Source of the DNA: Lachnospiraceae bacterium
Lineage (GTDB): Bacteria > Bacillota > Clostridia > Lachnospirales > Lachnospiraceae
DNA length: 64,000 nucleotides
Direction of reading: 5' to 3'
Assembly (NCBI GenBank): GCA_017480565.1
Contig: JAFVAL010000072.1
Coordinates: 1-64,000 of the forward strand
Shown: in pieces, positions 53,145-62,130 of the stretch
Position numbering within the stretch: position 1 is the stretch's first letter
Layout of the letters: every line of letters begins with the position of its first letter
Notes under the pieces: model-generated
Told to the model about the DNA's origin: nothing
What the model saw: only the letters and a program-made list of their open reading frames with translations
Database searches by the model: none
Program-made: the position numbers and the translations under genes

Positions 53145-53177
53145 GGCGATGAATGGTTCATCGCCTGTTTTCGTTTT
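53145..53177 (+). terminator. Terminator-like hairpin at the transcription start of the KdgK gene
   Basis: GGCGATGAA and TTCATCGCC form a perfect 9-base stem over TGG, followed by TGTTTTCGTTTT. It probably terminates thiT transcripts, yet the KdgK promoter would start inside it, placing part of the hairpin at the 5' end of that mRNA. Confidence 0.75.
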
Positions 53178-53195
53178 ATCAGAAAGAAGGAAATC

Positions 53196-54293
53196 ATGGA
53201 ACTGAATTTGAGACCGAGAGAAGAGTGTAAGTTTGATGCAGTGTCGCTGGGCGAGATTATGCTTCGCCTGGATCCGGGTGAGGGAAGAATCCGCACCGCG
53301 AGATCGTTTCGTGCCTGGGAGGGCGGCGGCGAGTATAACGTTGTGCGCGGCCTTCGCAAGTGTTTTGGATTAAAGACTGCGACGATCACTGCATTTGCAG
53401 ATAATGAAGTTGGTAAGCTGATGGAGGATTTCATCTGCCAGGGCGGCGTGGATACGTCCTTGATCAAGTGGGTGAAGACCGACGGAATCGGCAGACTTTG
53501 CCGCAACGGTATCAACTTTACCGAGCGTGGATTTGGCATCCGCGGCGCGGTGGGATGCTCAGACCGTGCGAACACGGCGATCTCCCAGATGCGTCCGGAA
53601 GATTTTGACTTCGATTATATTTTCGGCGAGCTTGGCGTGCGCTGGCTGCACACCGGCGGCATCTACGCAGCACTTTCGGAGCAGTCTTCGGAGACGGTTG
53701 TAGCGGCGATTAAGACCGCGAAGAAGTATGGAACCGTGGTTTCTTACGACTTAAATTATCGTCCTTCGATGTGGAGCGCGATTGGCGGCAAGGCGAAGGC
53801 GCAGGAAGTCAACAAAGAGATCGCAAAGTATGTTGATGTCATGATCGGCAACGAGGAAGATTTCACGGCCTGCCTTGGTTTTGAGATTGAGGGAAATGAT
53901 GCCGATTTAAAGGAATTAAATCTCGAAGGATACAAGAAGATGATCGGTGAGGCCGCGAAGACCTATCCGAACTTCAAGGTGGTTGCGACGACGCTTCGTA
54001 CCGTGAAGACTGCGACGGTCAATGACTGGAGCGCGATCTGCTACGCGGACGGGGAGATCTACAAGGCGAAGGATTACAAGGGTCTTGAGATCTTAGACCG
54101 TGTCGGCGGCGGTGATTCGTTCGCATCCGGTCTGATTTATGCGTTGATGCAGGGTTATGATGCAGAGACAGCGGTGAATTACGGTGCAGCTCATGGTGCG
54201 TTGGCCATGACAACACCGGGTGATACGTCGATGGCGAGCTTAAAGGAAGTCGAGGCTATTGTCGGCGGTGCAGGCGCGAGAGTTCAAAGATAA
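53196..54293 (+). CDS. kdgK: PfkB-family sugar kinase, 2-dehydro-3-deoxygluconokinase (KdgK) type
   Basis: The 365-residue protein begins VSLGEIMLRLDPGEGRI, has the substrate region AWEGGGEYNVVRGLRKCFG and SYDLNYRPSMW, and the catalytic DRVGGGDSFASGL near the C-terminus, fitting bacterial KDG kinases. It would phosphorylate 2-keto-3-deoxygluconate for cleavage to pyruvate and glyceraldehyde 3-phosphate; related sugar substrates are possible. ATG 53196 follows AGAAGGA. No aldolase gene is next to it, so the symbol is provisional. Confidence 0.75.
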   Translation: MELNLRPREECKFDAVSLGEIMLRLDPGEGRIRTARSFRAWEGGGEYNVVRGLRKCFGLKTATITAFADNEVGKLMEDFICQGGVDTSLIKWVKTDGIGRLCRNGINFTERGFGIRGAVGCSDRANTAISQMRPEDFDFDYIFGELGVRWLHTGGIYAALSEQSSETVVAAIKTAKKYGTVVSYDLNYRPSMWSAIGGKAKAQEVNKEIAKYVDVMIGNEEDFTACLGFEIEGNDADLKELNLEGYKKMIGEAAKTYPNFKVVATTLRTVKTATVNDWSAICYADGEIYKAKDYKGLEILDRVGGGDSFASGLIYALMQGYDAETAVNYGAAHGALAMTTPGDTSMASLKEVEAIVGGAGARVQR

Positions 54294-54301
54294 GGTTTGA
54301 A

Positions 54302-54322
54302 AGGCCGCGCATCGCGCGGCCT
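54302..54322 (+). terminator. GC-rich hairpin between kdgK and tex
   Basis: AGGCCGCGC and GCGCGGCCT form a perfect 9-base stem with a 3-base loop. No U tract follows, so termination is uncertain; it may be a processing or stability element. Confidence 0.5.
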
Positions 54323-54349
54323 GAACTTATTTATGGGGAGAAAAGTATT

Positions 54350-56491
54350 ATGGATATCGCAAAACAGATTGCAACAGAATTGACGATTGAGCCGTGGCAG
54401 GTGGAGGCGGTAATCACGCTGATTGATGAGGGGAATACGATTCCTTTTATCGCGCGTTACCGCAAGGAGAAGCACGGTGCGTTAAATGACGAACAGCTAA
54501 GAGCCCTCAACGAGCGTTTGGCTTACCTGCGCAACCTCGAGGAGAAGAAGCAGCAGGTCTTAAAGAGCATCGAGGAGCAGGGGAAGCTTACGGATCAGAT
54601 CCGCAAGAACATCGAAGAGGCGATGACCCAGGTCGCGGTCGATGACATTTACCGGCCGTTCAGACCGAAGAGAAGAACCAGAGCGACGATTGCAAAGGAA
54701 AAGGGGCTGGAGCCGTTGGCTGTATTTATCGTGACGCAGCGTGACGGAGACGTGCCTACGGAGGCTTTAAAGTACGTGCATCCAGAGAAGGAAGAGGCCG
54801 CGCACACCGTCGAAGAGGCCATTACAGGCGCGCAGGATATCATCGCGGAAGTGATCGCGGATTCGGCTGCATTTCGTGAGTTTATCCGCGGCTTGACACG
54901 CAGAGAAGGCACACTCATTTCCAAGGCAAAGGATGAAAAAGAGGCCTCGGTTTATGAGATGTATTATGATTTCTCTGAGCCGGTGGCGAAGATGCAGGGC
55001 TACCGCGTGCTTGCAATCAACCGCGGCGAGGCGGAGAAGTTCTTGGTGGTGAAGATTGATGCGCCGGTGGAGCGCATTTTAGGATATCTGGAGCGTAGAC
55101 TCGTGAAGAAGCCGGAATCGCAGACAACGCCTTATCTGAAGGCTGCGATTGCGGACAGCTACACGAGACTGATGGCACCTTCGATTGAGCGTGAAGTGAG
55201 AAATGAACTCACGGAAGCTGCGGAAGACGGCGCGATCAAGGTCTTTGGCAAGAACTTGGAGCAGCTCTTTATGCAGCCCCCGATTGCGGGCAAGGTCGTT
55301 CTTGGCTGGGATCCTGCGTTTCGTACCGGCTGTAAGCTGGCGGTTGTAGACGCGCAGGGCAAGGTTTTGCACACGGTGGTCGTCTATCCGACGATGCCGC
55401 AGAACAAGGTGCGTGAGGCGAAAGATACTGTTAAAAAGCTCATTGATAAGTATCATATCGACCTCATTTCCGTGGGAAATGGTACCGCTTCCCGCGAGTC
55501 TGAGCAGATCATTGTTGAGATGTTAAAGGAAGTCAAGCGTCCGGTCGCTTACGTGATCACAAATGAGGCGGGTGCTTCGGTGTATTCAGCAAGTAAGCTT
55601 GCCACCGAGGAGTTCCCGAACTTTGACGTGGGACAGAGAAGTGCGGTTTCGATTGCAAGACGTGTGCAGGATCCGCTCGCGGAACTGGTCAAGATCGATC
55701 CGAAGTCGATCGGTGTCGGGCAGTATCAGCACGATATGAACCAGAAGAAGCTCGGAGAAGCGCTGGATGGTGTCGTGGAAGACTGCGTCAATCATGTCGG
55801 CGTGGATTTGAACACGGCTTCGGCTTCCCTGCTCTCTTACGTGGCAGGCATCAGTAAGCCGATCGCAAAAAATATCGTAACGTACCGTGAAGAGAGCGGT
55901 GCATTTAAGAACAGAAGAGAGTTACTTAAGGTGCCGAAACTCGGACCGAAGGCTTATGAGCAGTGCGCGGGGTTCCTTCGCATCCGTGGCGGTTCGGATC
56001 CGCTTGACGCAACGAGTGTGCATCCGGAGTCTTACGACGCGGCCAAGGCGATTTTGAGCAAATGTGGTTACGCGCCGGAAGATGTGCGCGGTGGGATCCC
56101 AGGAATCAGCAAGAAGGCAGGCAATGTGAAAAAGCTTGCCGCGGAGCTTGAGATCGGTGAGCTGACACTTAAAGATATTTTGAAAGAACTGGAAAAACCG
56201 GGGCGGGATCCCCGTGAAGATATGCCGAAGCCGATTCTTCGCACGGATGTGCTGGAGATGAAGGATCTAAAGGAAGGCATGATCCTAAAAGGAACGGTGC
56301 GCAATGTCATCGATTTCGGTGCGTTTGTGGACATCGGCGTGCACCAGGACGGCCTCGTACACATTTCCGAGATGTCGGATCATTTCATCAAGCATCCGCT
56401 GGAGGCGGTGAGTGTGGGCGACATCGTGGAGGTACGCGTGCTGGGCGTGGATTTAAAGAAGAAGCGGATCAGCTTGTCGATGAAGCTTTGA
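54350..56491 (+). CDS. tex: Tex, RNA-binding transcription accessory protein
   Basis: The 713-residue protein follows the Tex order: helical N-terminal domain (TIPFIARYRKE), YqgF/RuvC-like domain (GWDPAFRTGCKLAVVD), helix-hairpin-helix (SLLSYVAGISKPIAKNIV), and a C-terminal S1 RNA-binding domain (GTVRNVIDFGAFVDIGVHQDG; VRVLGVDLKKKRISLSMK). It binds nucleic acid and is thought to act with RNA polymerase; Spt6 is the eukaryotic relative. Length is typical. ATG 54350. Confidence 0.95.
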   Translation: MDIAKQIATELTIEPWQVEAVITLIDEGNTIPFIARYRKEKHGALNDEQLRALNERLAYLRNLEEKKQQVLKSIEEQGKLTDQIRKNIEEAMTQVAVDDIYRPFRPKRRTRATIAKEKGLEPLAVFIVTQRDGDVPTEALKYVHPEKEEAAHTVEEAITGAQDIIAEVIADSAAFREFIRGLTRREGTLISKAKDEKEASVYEMYYDFSEPVAKMQGYRVLAINRGEAEKFLVVKIDAPVERILGYLERRLVKKPESQTTPYLKAAIADSYTRLMAPSIEREVRNELTEAAEDGAIKVFGKNLEQLFMQPPIAGKVVLGWDPAFRTGCKLAVVDAQGKVLHTVVVYPTMPQNKVREAKDTVKKLIDKYHIDLISVGNGTASRESEQIIVEMLKEVKRPVAYVITNEAGASVYSASKLATEEFPNFDVGQRSAVSIARRVQDPLAELVKIDPKSIGVGQYQHDMNQKKLGEALDGVVEDCVNHVGVDLNTASASLLSYVAGISKPIAKNIVTYREESGAFKNRRELLKVPKLGPKAYEQCAGFLRIRGGSDPLDATSVHPESYDAAKAILSKCGYAPEDVRGGIPGISKKAGNVKKLAAELEIGELTLKDILKELEKPGRDPREDMPKPILRTDVLEMKDLKEGMILKGTVRNVIDFGAFVDIGVHQDGLVHISEMSDHFIKHPLEAVSVGDIVEVRVLGVDLKKKRISLSMKL

Positions 56492-56512
56492 TGGGAGATC
56501 AGCTGGATCGGA

Positions 56513-58000
56513 ATGCAGATGAAAGAATTGTTGGCTGCGATTGCAGCCGGGGAAAATGTGCGCGCAGGGCTGAGTGATTTAAAAAAAGAGATCAAAAAGC
56601 CCGGCGGGCGAAAAGAGTGTCTGGCACTGCTTGGCGGTGACCTCTCTGCGATCACCTTGCAACTTGGTGCAGAAGATGCGAAAACCAGGAAGAATGCGGC
56701 CGGCGTGCTGGGAGAACTAAAGCGCCAGGAAAGCCTTCTGACATTGTATGAGGCTTATCTGCACGAGGAGACACTTTTTGTCAAGAGTGCGTATCTGGAG
56801 GCGATGAAAGGGCTTGATTATACGAGCCTTTTGCCAGAACTTCGTGATATCAGAGAAGAGCTCTCCGGGCAGGAGTTTCCGGTAGAAGAGCAGAAGCATC
56901 GGCTGGCGGAGCTTGCGGCTTTGACAGATCTAATCGGTGAGGCGGAGGCTGCGAAAAAGCATGCATTTCTCGGGATGAAGAAGCCTGCACATGTGCTTCT
57001 TTTGACCAACCGAAACGCCGCACAGCTGGTCTGTTACCGGTTAGGCGAGGCTGGTATCCCGGCGAAGGTCTACACGGCTGGTGTGATCGCGAATCCAGAA
57101 AAGTTGGAAGACCTGATGCAACTTCGGCTGTTCTCGGAGATCCTTTTCCCGGTGGAAGACTGTGAAATGGTCTCGGAAAATCCGACAGAAGCTGCAAAAG
57201 TGTTGGGGAAAAGCAAACTGCTCTTGCTGCTTGGCAGTGAGCTTGCTGGTGAACCACCATATACATTTCGCGTGGAGGTAAGAAGCAAGGACGAACCGGA
57301 CGTGCAGAGTACATTTGCAAAGAAGTTTGGAACTGCCCTGCAGGTAGAGACCGAAGGTGACTTGATCAACCGGCCGTCCTCATATGAAGTGGAACTGCGT
57401 CTCGTAAAGAGAGCGGACGGCGGCTATCGACCGCTCGTGAAGTTTATGGGGCTGCCGGATCATCGCTTCGCTTACCGAAAGGCGGTGACGGCAGGCAGTT
57501 TGCATCCGGTCAATGCGGCACTGTTTTTAGAATATGCGAAGCCATATTTAAAGGATGGTGCGCGGGTGCTGGATCCGATGTGTGGCTCGGGTGTGCTTCT
57601 TGCGGAACGGATGTTGATCGGAAGTCCCGATACGGTCTACGGACTTGACATTTACGCAGATGCGCTGCGTGCCGCGAAGCAAAATATTGAGGGAGCAGGG
57701 AAGTTTGCGCATCTGATTCAGAGAGATTTCAGGGACTTTTCTCACGAACATCTCTTTGATGAAGTGATCACGGATTTCCCGAGCGTGCGAGGCAAACAGT
57801 CGGTGCAGGAGATTGGGGGGCTTTATGCAGCATTTTTTAAGAAGATGCCTAAGCTTGTCCGCGAAGGAGGTCTTCTGGTACTCTACACGCACGATCCTGC
57901 GCTGGTGAGAAAGTATATGGGAGAGCGCTTTGCGGTGCGAAGTGTTCATGAGATTTCCAAACGAGAAGGAAGCTATCTTTTCCTTCTGACGGTTCGATGA
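56513..58000 (+). CDS. Predicted RNA methyltransferase (TrmN/Trm11-like fold) with helical N-terminus
   Basis: The 495-residue protein has an N-terminal alpha-helical, HEAT-like region (about 1-150), a central THUMP-like or unrecognised part, and a C-terminal class I methyltransferase domain with the SAM site VLDPMCGSGVLLAE (about 353-366) and GLDIYADALRAAKQNI. The expected catalytic (D/N)PP(F/Y) is replaced by DFPS in ITDFPSVRG. Closest in pattern to RlmL/Trm11-type N2-guanine methyltransferases. Either ATG 56513 or 56519 may be the start; it is 21 bases after tex. Confidence 0.7.
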   Translation: MQMKELLAAIAAGENVRAGLSDLKKEIKKPGGRKECLALLGGDLSAITLQLGAEDAKTRKNAAGVLGELKRQESLLTLYEAYLHEETLFVKSAYLEAMKGLDYTSLLPELRDIREELSGQEFPVEEQKHRLAELAALTDLIGEAEAAKKHAFLGMKKPAHVLLLTNRNAAQLVCYRLGEAGIPAKVYTAGVIANPEKLEDLMQLRLFSEILFPVEDCEMVSENPTEAAKVLGKSKLLLLLGSELAGEPPYTFRVEVRSKDEPDVQSTFAKKFGTALQVETEGDLINRPSSYEVELRLVKRADGGYRPLVKFMGLPDHRFAYRKAVTAGSLHPVNAALFLEYAKPYLKDGARVLDPMCGSGVLLAERMLIGSPDTVYGLDIYADALRAAKQNIEGAGKFAHLIQRDFRDFSHEHLFDEVITDFPSVRGKQSVQEIGGLYAAFFKKMPKLVREGGLLVLYTHDPALVRKYMGERFAVRSVHEISKREGSYLFLLTVR

Positions 58001-58013
58001 TAGGAGAAAAGTG

Positions 58014-58496
58014 ATGGGTAAGAAATATGAAGTTCAATTAACAGCAGGTGATATGTTACGGTTTCAGCTGCGTCATGCCTATACGTCTATTGCCGGAATT
58101 ATTACGATAGCGATGAGCCTGATCGGCCTTTACATGCTGATTACGATGTGGGGACAGTTTAATGACACCTATCGTCTGGCTCTGATTTTCGTTGCCCTTT
58201 ATGCGCCGGTGGTCGAGCCGCTTCGCCTGTATCTGCGTGCAAGAAAGCAGATTAAGGCGGCACAGCTTTCCAAGGCGATCGACTATGAATTTGAAGAAGA
58301 AGGCGTGATCATCACCCAGGAGGATGTGCGTGTTCCGATCCCGTGGAGCGCGGTTAAAAAGTTGAAACAGACGAAAGCAGCGATCTATATGTATCTGGAC
58401 AGTATGCGCTGCTATATTTTCCCAAATCGGTTTCTTGACGGGGATGAAGCTGCGATCGCGGCCTATATCAAAGCCCATATGGGAGCGTCAAAATGA
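58014..58496 (+). CDS. YcxB-like membrane protein
   Basis: The 160-residue protein has two membrane helices (about 24-45 and 53-72) and a C-terminal soluble domain of YcxB type (YEFEEEGVIITQEDVRVPIPWSAVKKLKQTKAAIYMY). Function is unknown in the family. ATG 58014 has AGGAG seven bases upstream. It overlaps tsaE by 4 bases, so it is the first or an early gene of the tRNA-modification cluster. Confidence 0.75.
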   Translation: MGKKYEVQLTAGDMLRFQLRHAYTSIAGIITIAMSLIGLYMLITMWGQFNDTYRLALIFVALYAPVVEPLRLYLRARKQIKAAQLSKAIDYEFEEEGVIITQEDVRVPIPWSAVKKLKQTKAAIYMYLDSMRCYIFPNRFLDGDEAAIAAYIKAHMGASK

Positions 58497-58960
58497 TGGC
58501 GTGTGAGAAGTCAAAGACCTGGGAAACATTTTCCGCAAAGGAAACCTTTGCCCTGGGTAAATCGATGGGAGAGAGCGCGGTTGCGGGCGAGATCATCTGC
58601 CTAAATGGTGATCTTGGCACCGGAAAGACAGTCTTTACGCAAGGATTTGCGGCTGGGCTTGGCATCACGGAGCCGGTCACGAGCCCGACTTTTACGATCG
58701 TCGGCGAATATGACGAGGGGCGTCTGCCTTTTTATCATTTTGATGTGTACCGGATTGCGGATCCGGAGGAAATGTACGAGATCGGGTTTGAAGAGTATCT
58801 TTTCGGCGAGGGCGTTTGCATGATTGAGTGGGCCCAGCTTGTCGAAGAGCTGCTTCCCAAAGAGCGCACGGAAATCTTGATCGAGAAGGATCCTGCGCGC
58901 GGGTTTGATTACCGGAAGATTACCGTGAAAGTTTTAGGAAATGAAGGGAATGAAGGATGA
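58493..58960 (+). CDS. tsaE: TsaE, ATPase of the tRNA t6A synthesis complex
   Basis: The 155-residue protein has the P-loop NGDLGTGKT (38-46) and the family's SPTFTIVGEY, HFDVYR and EWAQLVEELLP segments. It binds the TsaB-TsaD dimer and drives the cycle that adds threonylcarbamoyl to A37 of tRNAs reading ANN codons. Its stop overlaps the tsaB start (ATGA). Confidence 0.96.
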   Translation: MMACEKSKTWETFSAKETFALGKSMGESAVAGEIICLNGDLGTGKTVFTQGFAAGLGITEPVTSPTFTIVGEYDEGRLPFYHFDVYRIADPEEMYEIGFEEYLFGEGVCMIEWAQLVEELLPKERTEILIEKDPARGFDYRKITVKVLGNEGNEG

Positions 58961-59676
58961 AGGTTTTGGCGATTGACAGTTCCGGGCTGGTGGCGTCCTG
59001 TGCGCTTGTGGAGGAGGATCATCTGATCGCGGAATATACCGTGGATTTTAAGAAAACCCATTCGCAGACCCTGCTTCCGATGATTGAGGAGATCACGCGG
59101 ATGACGGAGTGCGAGCTTCAGGCGCTTGACGCGATTGCGGTGGCTGGCGGGCCGGGTTCGTTTACCGGACTTCGCATCGGCGCGGCGACTGCAAAAGGGC
59201 TGGGGCTTGCGCTTGAGAAGCCGATTATCTCGGTGCCGACAGTGGATGCGATGGCTTACGGACTTTTTGGGGCTAGCGGACTCATTTGCCCGATCATGGA
59301 TGCCAGAAGAAGCCAGGTCTATACCGGTCTTTACCGGTTTGTGGACGGTGAATTTGTCGTGGTAAAAGAACAGTGGGCGGAAGACGTGGAAGCGCTGGTT
59401 ACTCTGTTAAATGAGTTCGGTGAGCCGGTGACATTTTTGGGCGACGGTGTGCCGGTATATCAGAAGTTGATTGACAGCCTCGCAGAGATTCCGGTACACT
59501 ATGCACCTGCGCACGTCTCCAGGCAGCGGGCCGCGAGTGTCGGTGCGCTGGCGATTCTTTACGGAATTAAGAAGGCGGAGCCTGCGAGGGATCACCGCCC
59601 AATTTATCTGAGAAAGTCGCAGGCGGAGCGCGAGCGGGAGGCCGGGATTCATGCGAAAGGAAGCCTCGATGCGTGA
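58957..59676 (+). CDS. tsaB: TsaB, tRNA t6A synthesis complex subunit
   Basis: The 239-residue protein is an ASKHA-fold pseudo-enzyme: MKVLAIDSSG, HSQTLLPMIEE, AGGPGSFTGLRIGAATAKGL and PIMDARRSQVYTGLYR. It partners with TsaD and TsaE. It overlaps tsaE by 4 bases and rimI by 8, a compact operon seen widely in Firmicutes. Confidence 0.96.
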   Translation: MKVLAIDSSGLVASCALVEEDHLIAEYTVDFKKTHSQTLLPMIEEITRMTECELQALDAIAVAGGPGSFTGLRIGAATAKGLGLALEKPIISVPTVDAMAYGLFGASGLICPIMDARRSQVYTGLYRFVDGEFVVVKEQWAEDVEALVTLLNEFGEPVTFLGDGVPVYQKLIDSLAEIPVHYAPAHVSRQRAASVGALAILYGIKKAEPARDHRPIYLRKSQAEREREAGIHAKGSLDA

Positions 59677-60133
59677 GGATGTGGTGATTCGGCCGATGCA
59701 GGCGGAGGATGTGTCTGCGATCTGTGCGATAGAGCAGGCAAGTTTTTCGGATCCGTGGAGCGCAGAAGGGTTCCTTAACTCTTTGGCAAATGAGCGGGCG
59801 ATCTGTCTGAGCGCGATCTGCGAAGGAGAACCGGTCGGATATGCGCTTTTATATACCGTGCTTGATGAAGCAGACCTCGTTAATATTGCGGTGGCCGAGC
59901 AGATGCGTCAGTGCGGGATTGGCCGCGCGCTGCTAAAAGAAGTGATCTTGCAGGCGAAAGAAAAAGGCGTCTTAAAGATCTTTTTGGAGGTGCGAAAGAG
60001 CAATTATCGTGCCAGATTGTTATATGGAAGTTTTGGCTTTTTGACGCTCTCGGTACGCAAGGGGTTTTACGAGAAGCCAAAAGAAGATGCGATTTGTATG
60101 ATGCTTCCTTTGGAGAGAGCAATTATAAAGTAG
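59669..60133 (+). CDS. rimI: RimI-type ribosomal protein N-acetyltransferase
   Basis: The 154-residue GNAT protein shows VVIRPMQAEDVSAICAIE, the acetyl-CoA-binding MRQCGIGRALLKEVI, and FLEVRKSNYRARLLYGSFGF. In E. coli RimI acetylates the N-terminus of ribosomal protein S18. ATG 59669 has AAAGGA seven bases upstream and overlaps the tsaB end; ATG 59651 is less well placed. Clustering with tsaB supports the name. Confidence 0.9.
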   Translation: MREDVVIRPMQAEDVSAICAIEQASFSDPWSAEGFLNSLANERAICLSAICEGEPVGYALLYTVLDEADLVNIAVAEQMRQCGIGRALLKEVILQAKEKGVLKIFLEVRKSNYRARLLYGSFGFLTLSVRKGFYEKPKEDAICMMLPLERAIIK

Positions 60134-60151
60134 AGTAGGTTAGGTGATGTA

Positions 60152-61069
60152 ATGTTAGATGTGTGTTTACTGGGGACGGGCGGCATGATGCCGATCCCGG
60201 GCAGATGGCTGACTTCCTGCATGATGCGGTTAAACGGCAGCAGTCTGCTTATCGACTGCGGAGAGGGAACGCAGGTGGCGATTCGTGAGAAGGGCTGGAG
60301 TTTTCATCCGATCGATGTGATCTGCATCACACATTTTCACGGAGATCACATCAGCGGATTGACAGGCCTTCTGCTTTCTATGGGAAATGCAGACCGCACA
60401 GAGCCGGTGACGATCATCGGACCACGTGGCCTTGAAAAGGTGGTAAATGCGCTTCGCATCATTGCGCCTGAGCTGCCGTTTGGACTCATTTTCAAAGAGA
60501 TTGAGGGGCCGGAGGCGGACTTTGTGGTCAATGACTATCACATTCATGCGTTTTTGGTCGCACACCGGATCACCTGTTATGGCTATACGATTACGGTGGA
60601 GCGCGCGGGCAAGTTTGACGCGGAAAAGGCGAAGGCAAACGAGGTACCGCTGCTTTGCTGGAACCGCCTGCAGAAGGGAAATGTCGTCGAGTGGGAAGGT
60701 AAGACCTTTACACCGGACATGGTGCTCGGCGCGGCAAGACGGGGGCTTAAGGTCACGTATAGTACAGATACCCGACCGTGCGCATCGATTTCGCGCAACG
60801 CGAAGGACTCTGACCTGTTCATCTGCGAGGGCATGTACGGGGAAGACGATAAGCTGAACAAAGCGATTGAACATAAGCACATGACCTTTTCCGAGGCCGC
60901 GACGCTTGCGAAAGAAGCGCAGGTCAAGGAACTGTGGCTGACCCATTTTAGTCCGGCACTGACAAGGCCGAAGGACTTCTTGCCGGTGGCGCGGGAGATT
61001 TTTCCGCAGACCAAGACCGGAAAGAGTGGCATGACTGTGACATTAAAGTTTGTAGATGAGGAAGAGTGA
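60152..61069 (+). CDS. rnz: Ribonuclease Z family metallo-beta-lactamase-fold hydrolase
   Basis: The 305-residue protein starts MLDVCLLGTGGMMPIPGRWLTS and has the zinc motif HFHGDH (H61, H63, D65, H66), SGLTGLLLSMG, a YSTDTRP (metal ligand Asp) and LTHFSPAL. These match RNase Z, the tRNA 3'-processing endonuclease, with an insertion where the exosite lies. The flexible arm is not obvious, so another role within the family is possible. None of the tRNAs at 33.7 and 63.7-64 kb encodes CCA, which fits a need for RNase Z. Confidence 0.8.
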   Translation: MLDVCLLGTGGMMPIPGRWLTSCMMRLNGSSLLIDCGEGTQVAIREKGWSFHPIDVICITHFHGDHISGLTGLLLSMGNADRTEPVTIIGPRGLEKVVNALRIIAPELPFGLIFKEIEGPEADFVVNDYHIHAFLVAHRITCYGYTITVERAGKFDAEKAKANEVPLLCWNRLQKGNVVEWEGKTFTPDMVLGAARRGLKVTYSTDTRPCASISRNAKDSDLFICEGMYGEDDKLNKAIEHKHMTFSEAATLAKEAQVKELWLTHFSPALTRPKDFLPVAREIFPQTKTGKSGMTVTLKFVDEEE

Positions 61070-61075
61070 GAAATC

Positions 61076-62095
61076 ATGAGTGAAGTGAAAATTCTGGCAA
61101 TCGAATCGTCCTGTGATGAGACCGCGGCGGCGGTCGTGGTGGATGGGCGAAAGGTGCTCTCGAATGTGATCTCTTCCCAGATTGACATTCATAAACTGTA
61201 TGGTGGCGTGGTGCCGGAGATTGCCTCGAGGAAGCATGTGGAGAACATCAACGGGGTGATCGAAGAGGCGCTTTCGCAGGCCGAGATGACGCTTTCTGAC
61301 ATGGACGCGATTGCGGTGACGTACGGGCCAGGGCTGGTCGGCGCGCTGTTAGTGGGCGTTGCAGAGGCGAAAGCGATTGCATTTGCCGCAAAGAAGCCGC
61401 TGATCGGCGTGCATCACATCGAAGGGCATGTCTCGGCAAATTATATCGCACATCCGGAGCTGGAACCACCGTTTTTGTGCCTGATCGTCTCGGGCGGTCA
61501 CACGCATCTCGTTGTGGTCAAGGATTACGGGGAATATGAGATCATCGCGCGGACGAGGGACGATGCCGCAGGCGAAGCCTTTGACAAAGTGGCGCGTGCG
61601 ATCGGTCTCGGATATCCCGGCGGACCGAAGGTGGACAAGCTTGCCAAAGAAGGTAATCCGAAGGCGATTGCATTTCCACGCGCGGTCGTGGAGGACGCCC
61701 CGCTGGACTTCAGTTTCAGCGGTCTGAAATCATCGGTTTTAAACTATCTGAACGGAGCTCAGATGAAGGGCGAGCAGATCAACCGTGCGGATGTGGCGGC
61801 TTCGTTCCAGCAGTCGGTCGTGGACGTGTTGGTCGGACACACGATGCAGGCCGCGAAAGAGCTTGGGATCACAAAGGTTGCGATGGCCGGAGGCGTGGCA
61901 TCCAATTCCGCACTGCGTGCCGGGATGGAGGCTGCGTGCGAGAAAGAAGGCTTTTCCTTATATTATCCCACCCCGATTCTTTGCACGGACAACGCGGCGA
62001 TGATCGGCTCCGCGGCGTACTATGAGTACATCAAGGGCGTGCGGGATGGCTGGGATCTGAATGCAGTGCCGAATCTGAAGATTGGGCAGAGATGA
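61076..62095 (+). CDS. tsaD: TsaD, tRNA N6-threonylcarbamoyladenosine transferase
   Basis: The 339-residue catalytic subunit has [15 protein letters not shown], the metal-binding HHIEGH (H114 and H118), [31 protein letters not shown] and [10 protein letters not shown]. It transfers threonylcarbamoyl from TsaB-TsaE-supported intermediates to A37. It starts 7 bases after the RNase Z gene, in the same run as tsaE and tsaB. Confidence 0.97.
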   Translation: MSEVKILAIESSCDETAAAVVVDGRKVLSNVISSQIDIHKLYGGVVPEIASRKHVENINGVIEEALSQAEMTLSDMDAIAVTYGPGLVGALLVGVAEAKAIAFAAKKPLIGVHHIEGHVSANYIAHPELEPPFLCLIVSGGHTHLVVVKDYGEYEIIARTRDDAAGEAFDKVARAIGLGYPGGPKVDKLAKEGNPKAIAFPRAVVEDAPLDFSFSGLKSSVLNYLNGAQMKGEQINRADVAASFQQSVVDVLVGHTMQAAKELGITKVAMAGGVASNSALRAGMEAACEKEGFSLYYPTPILCTDNAAMIGSAAYYEYIKGVRDGWDLNAVPNLKIGQR

Positions 62096-62130
62096 GTGTG
62101 ACTGGCTTGTTTGCGAAAGGTGAGTGAGGC

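Noticed and set aside
61076..62095. O-sialoglycoprotein endopeptidase
   Set aside because: Old family name; the motifs and the tsaE/tsaB neighbours identify TsaD.
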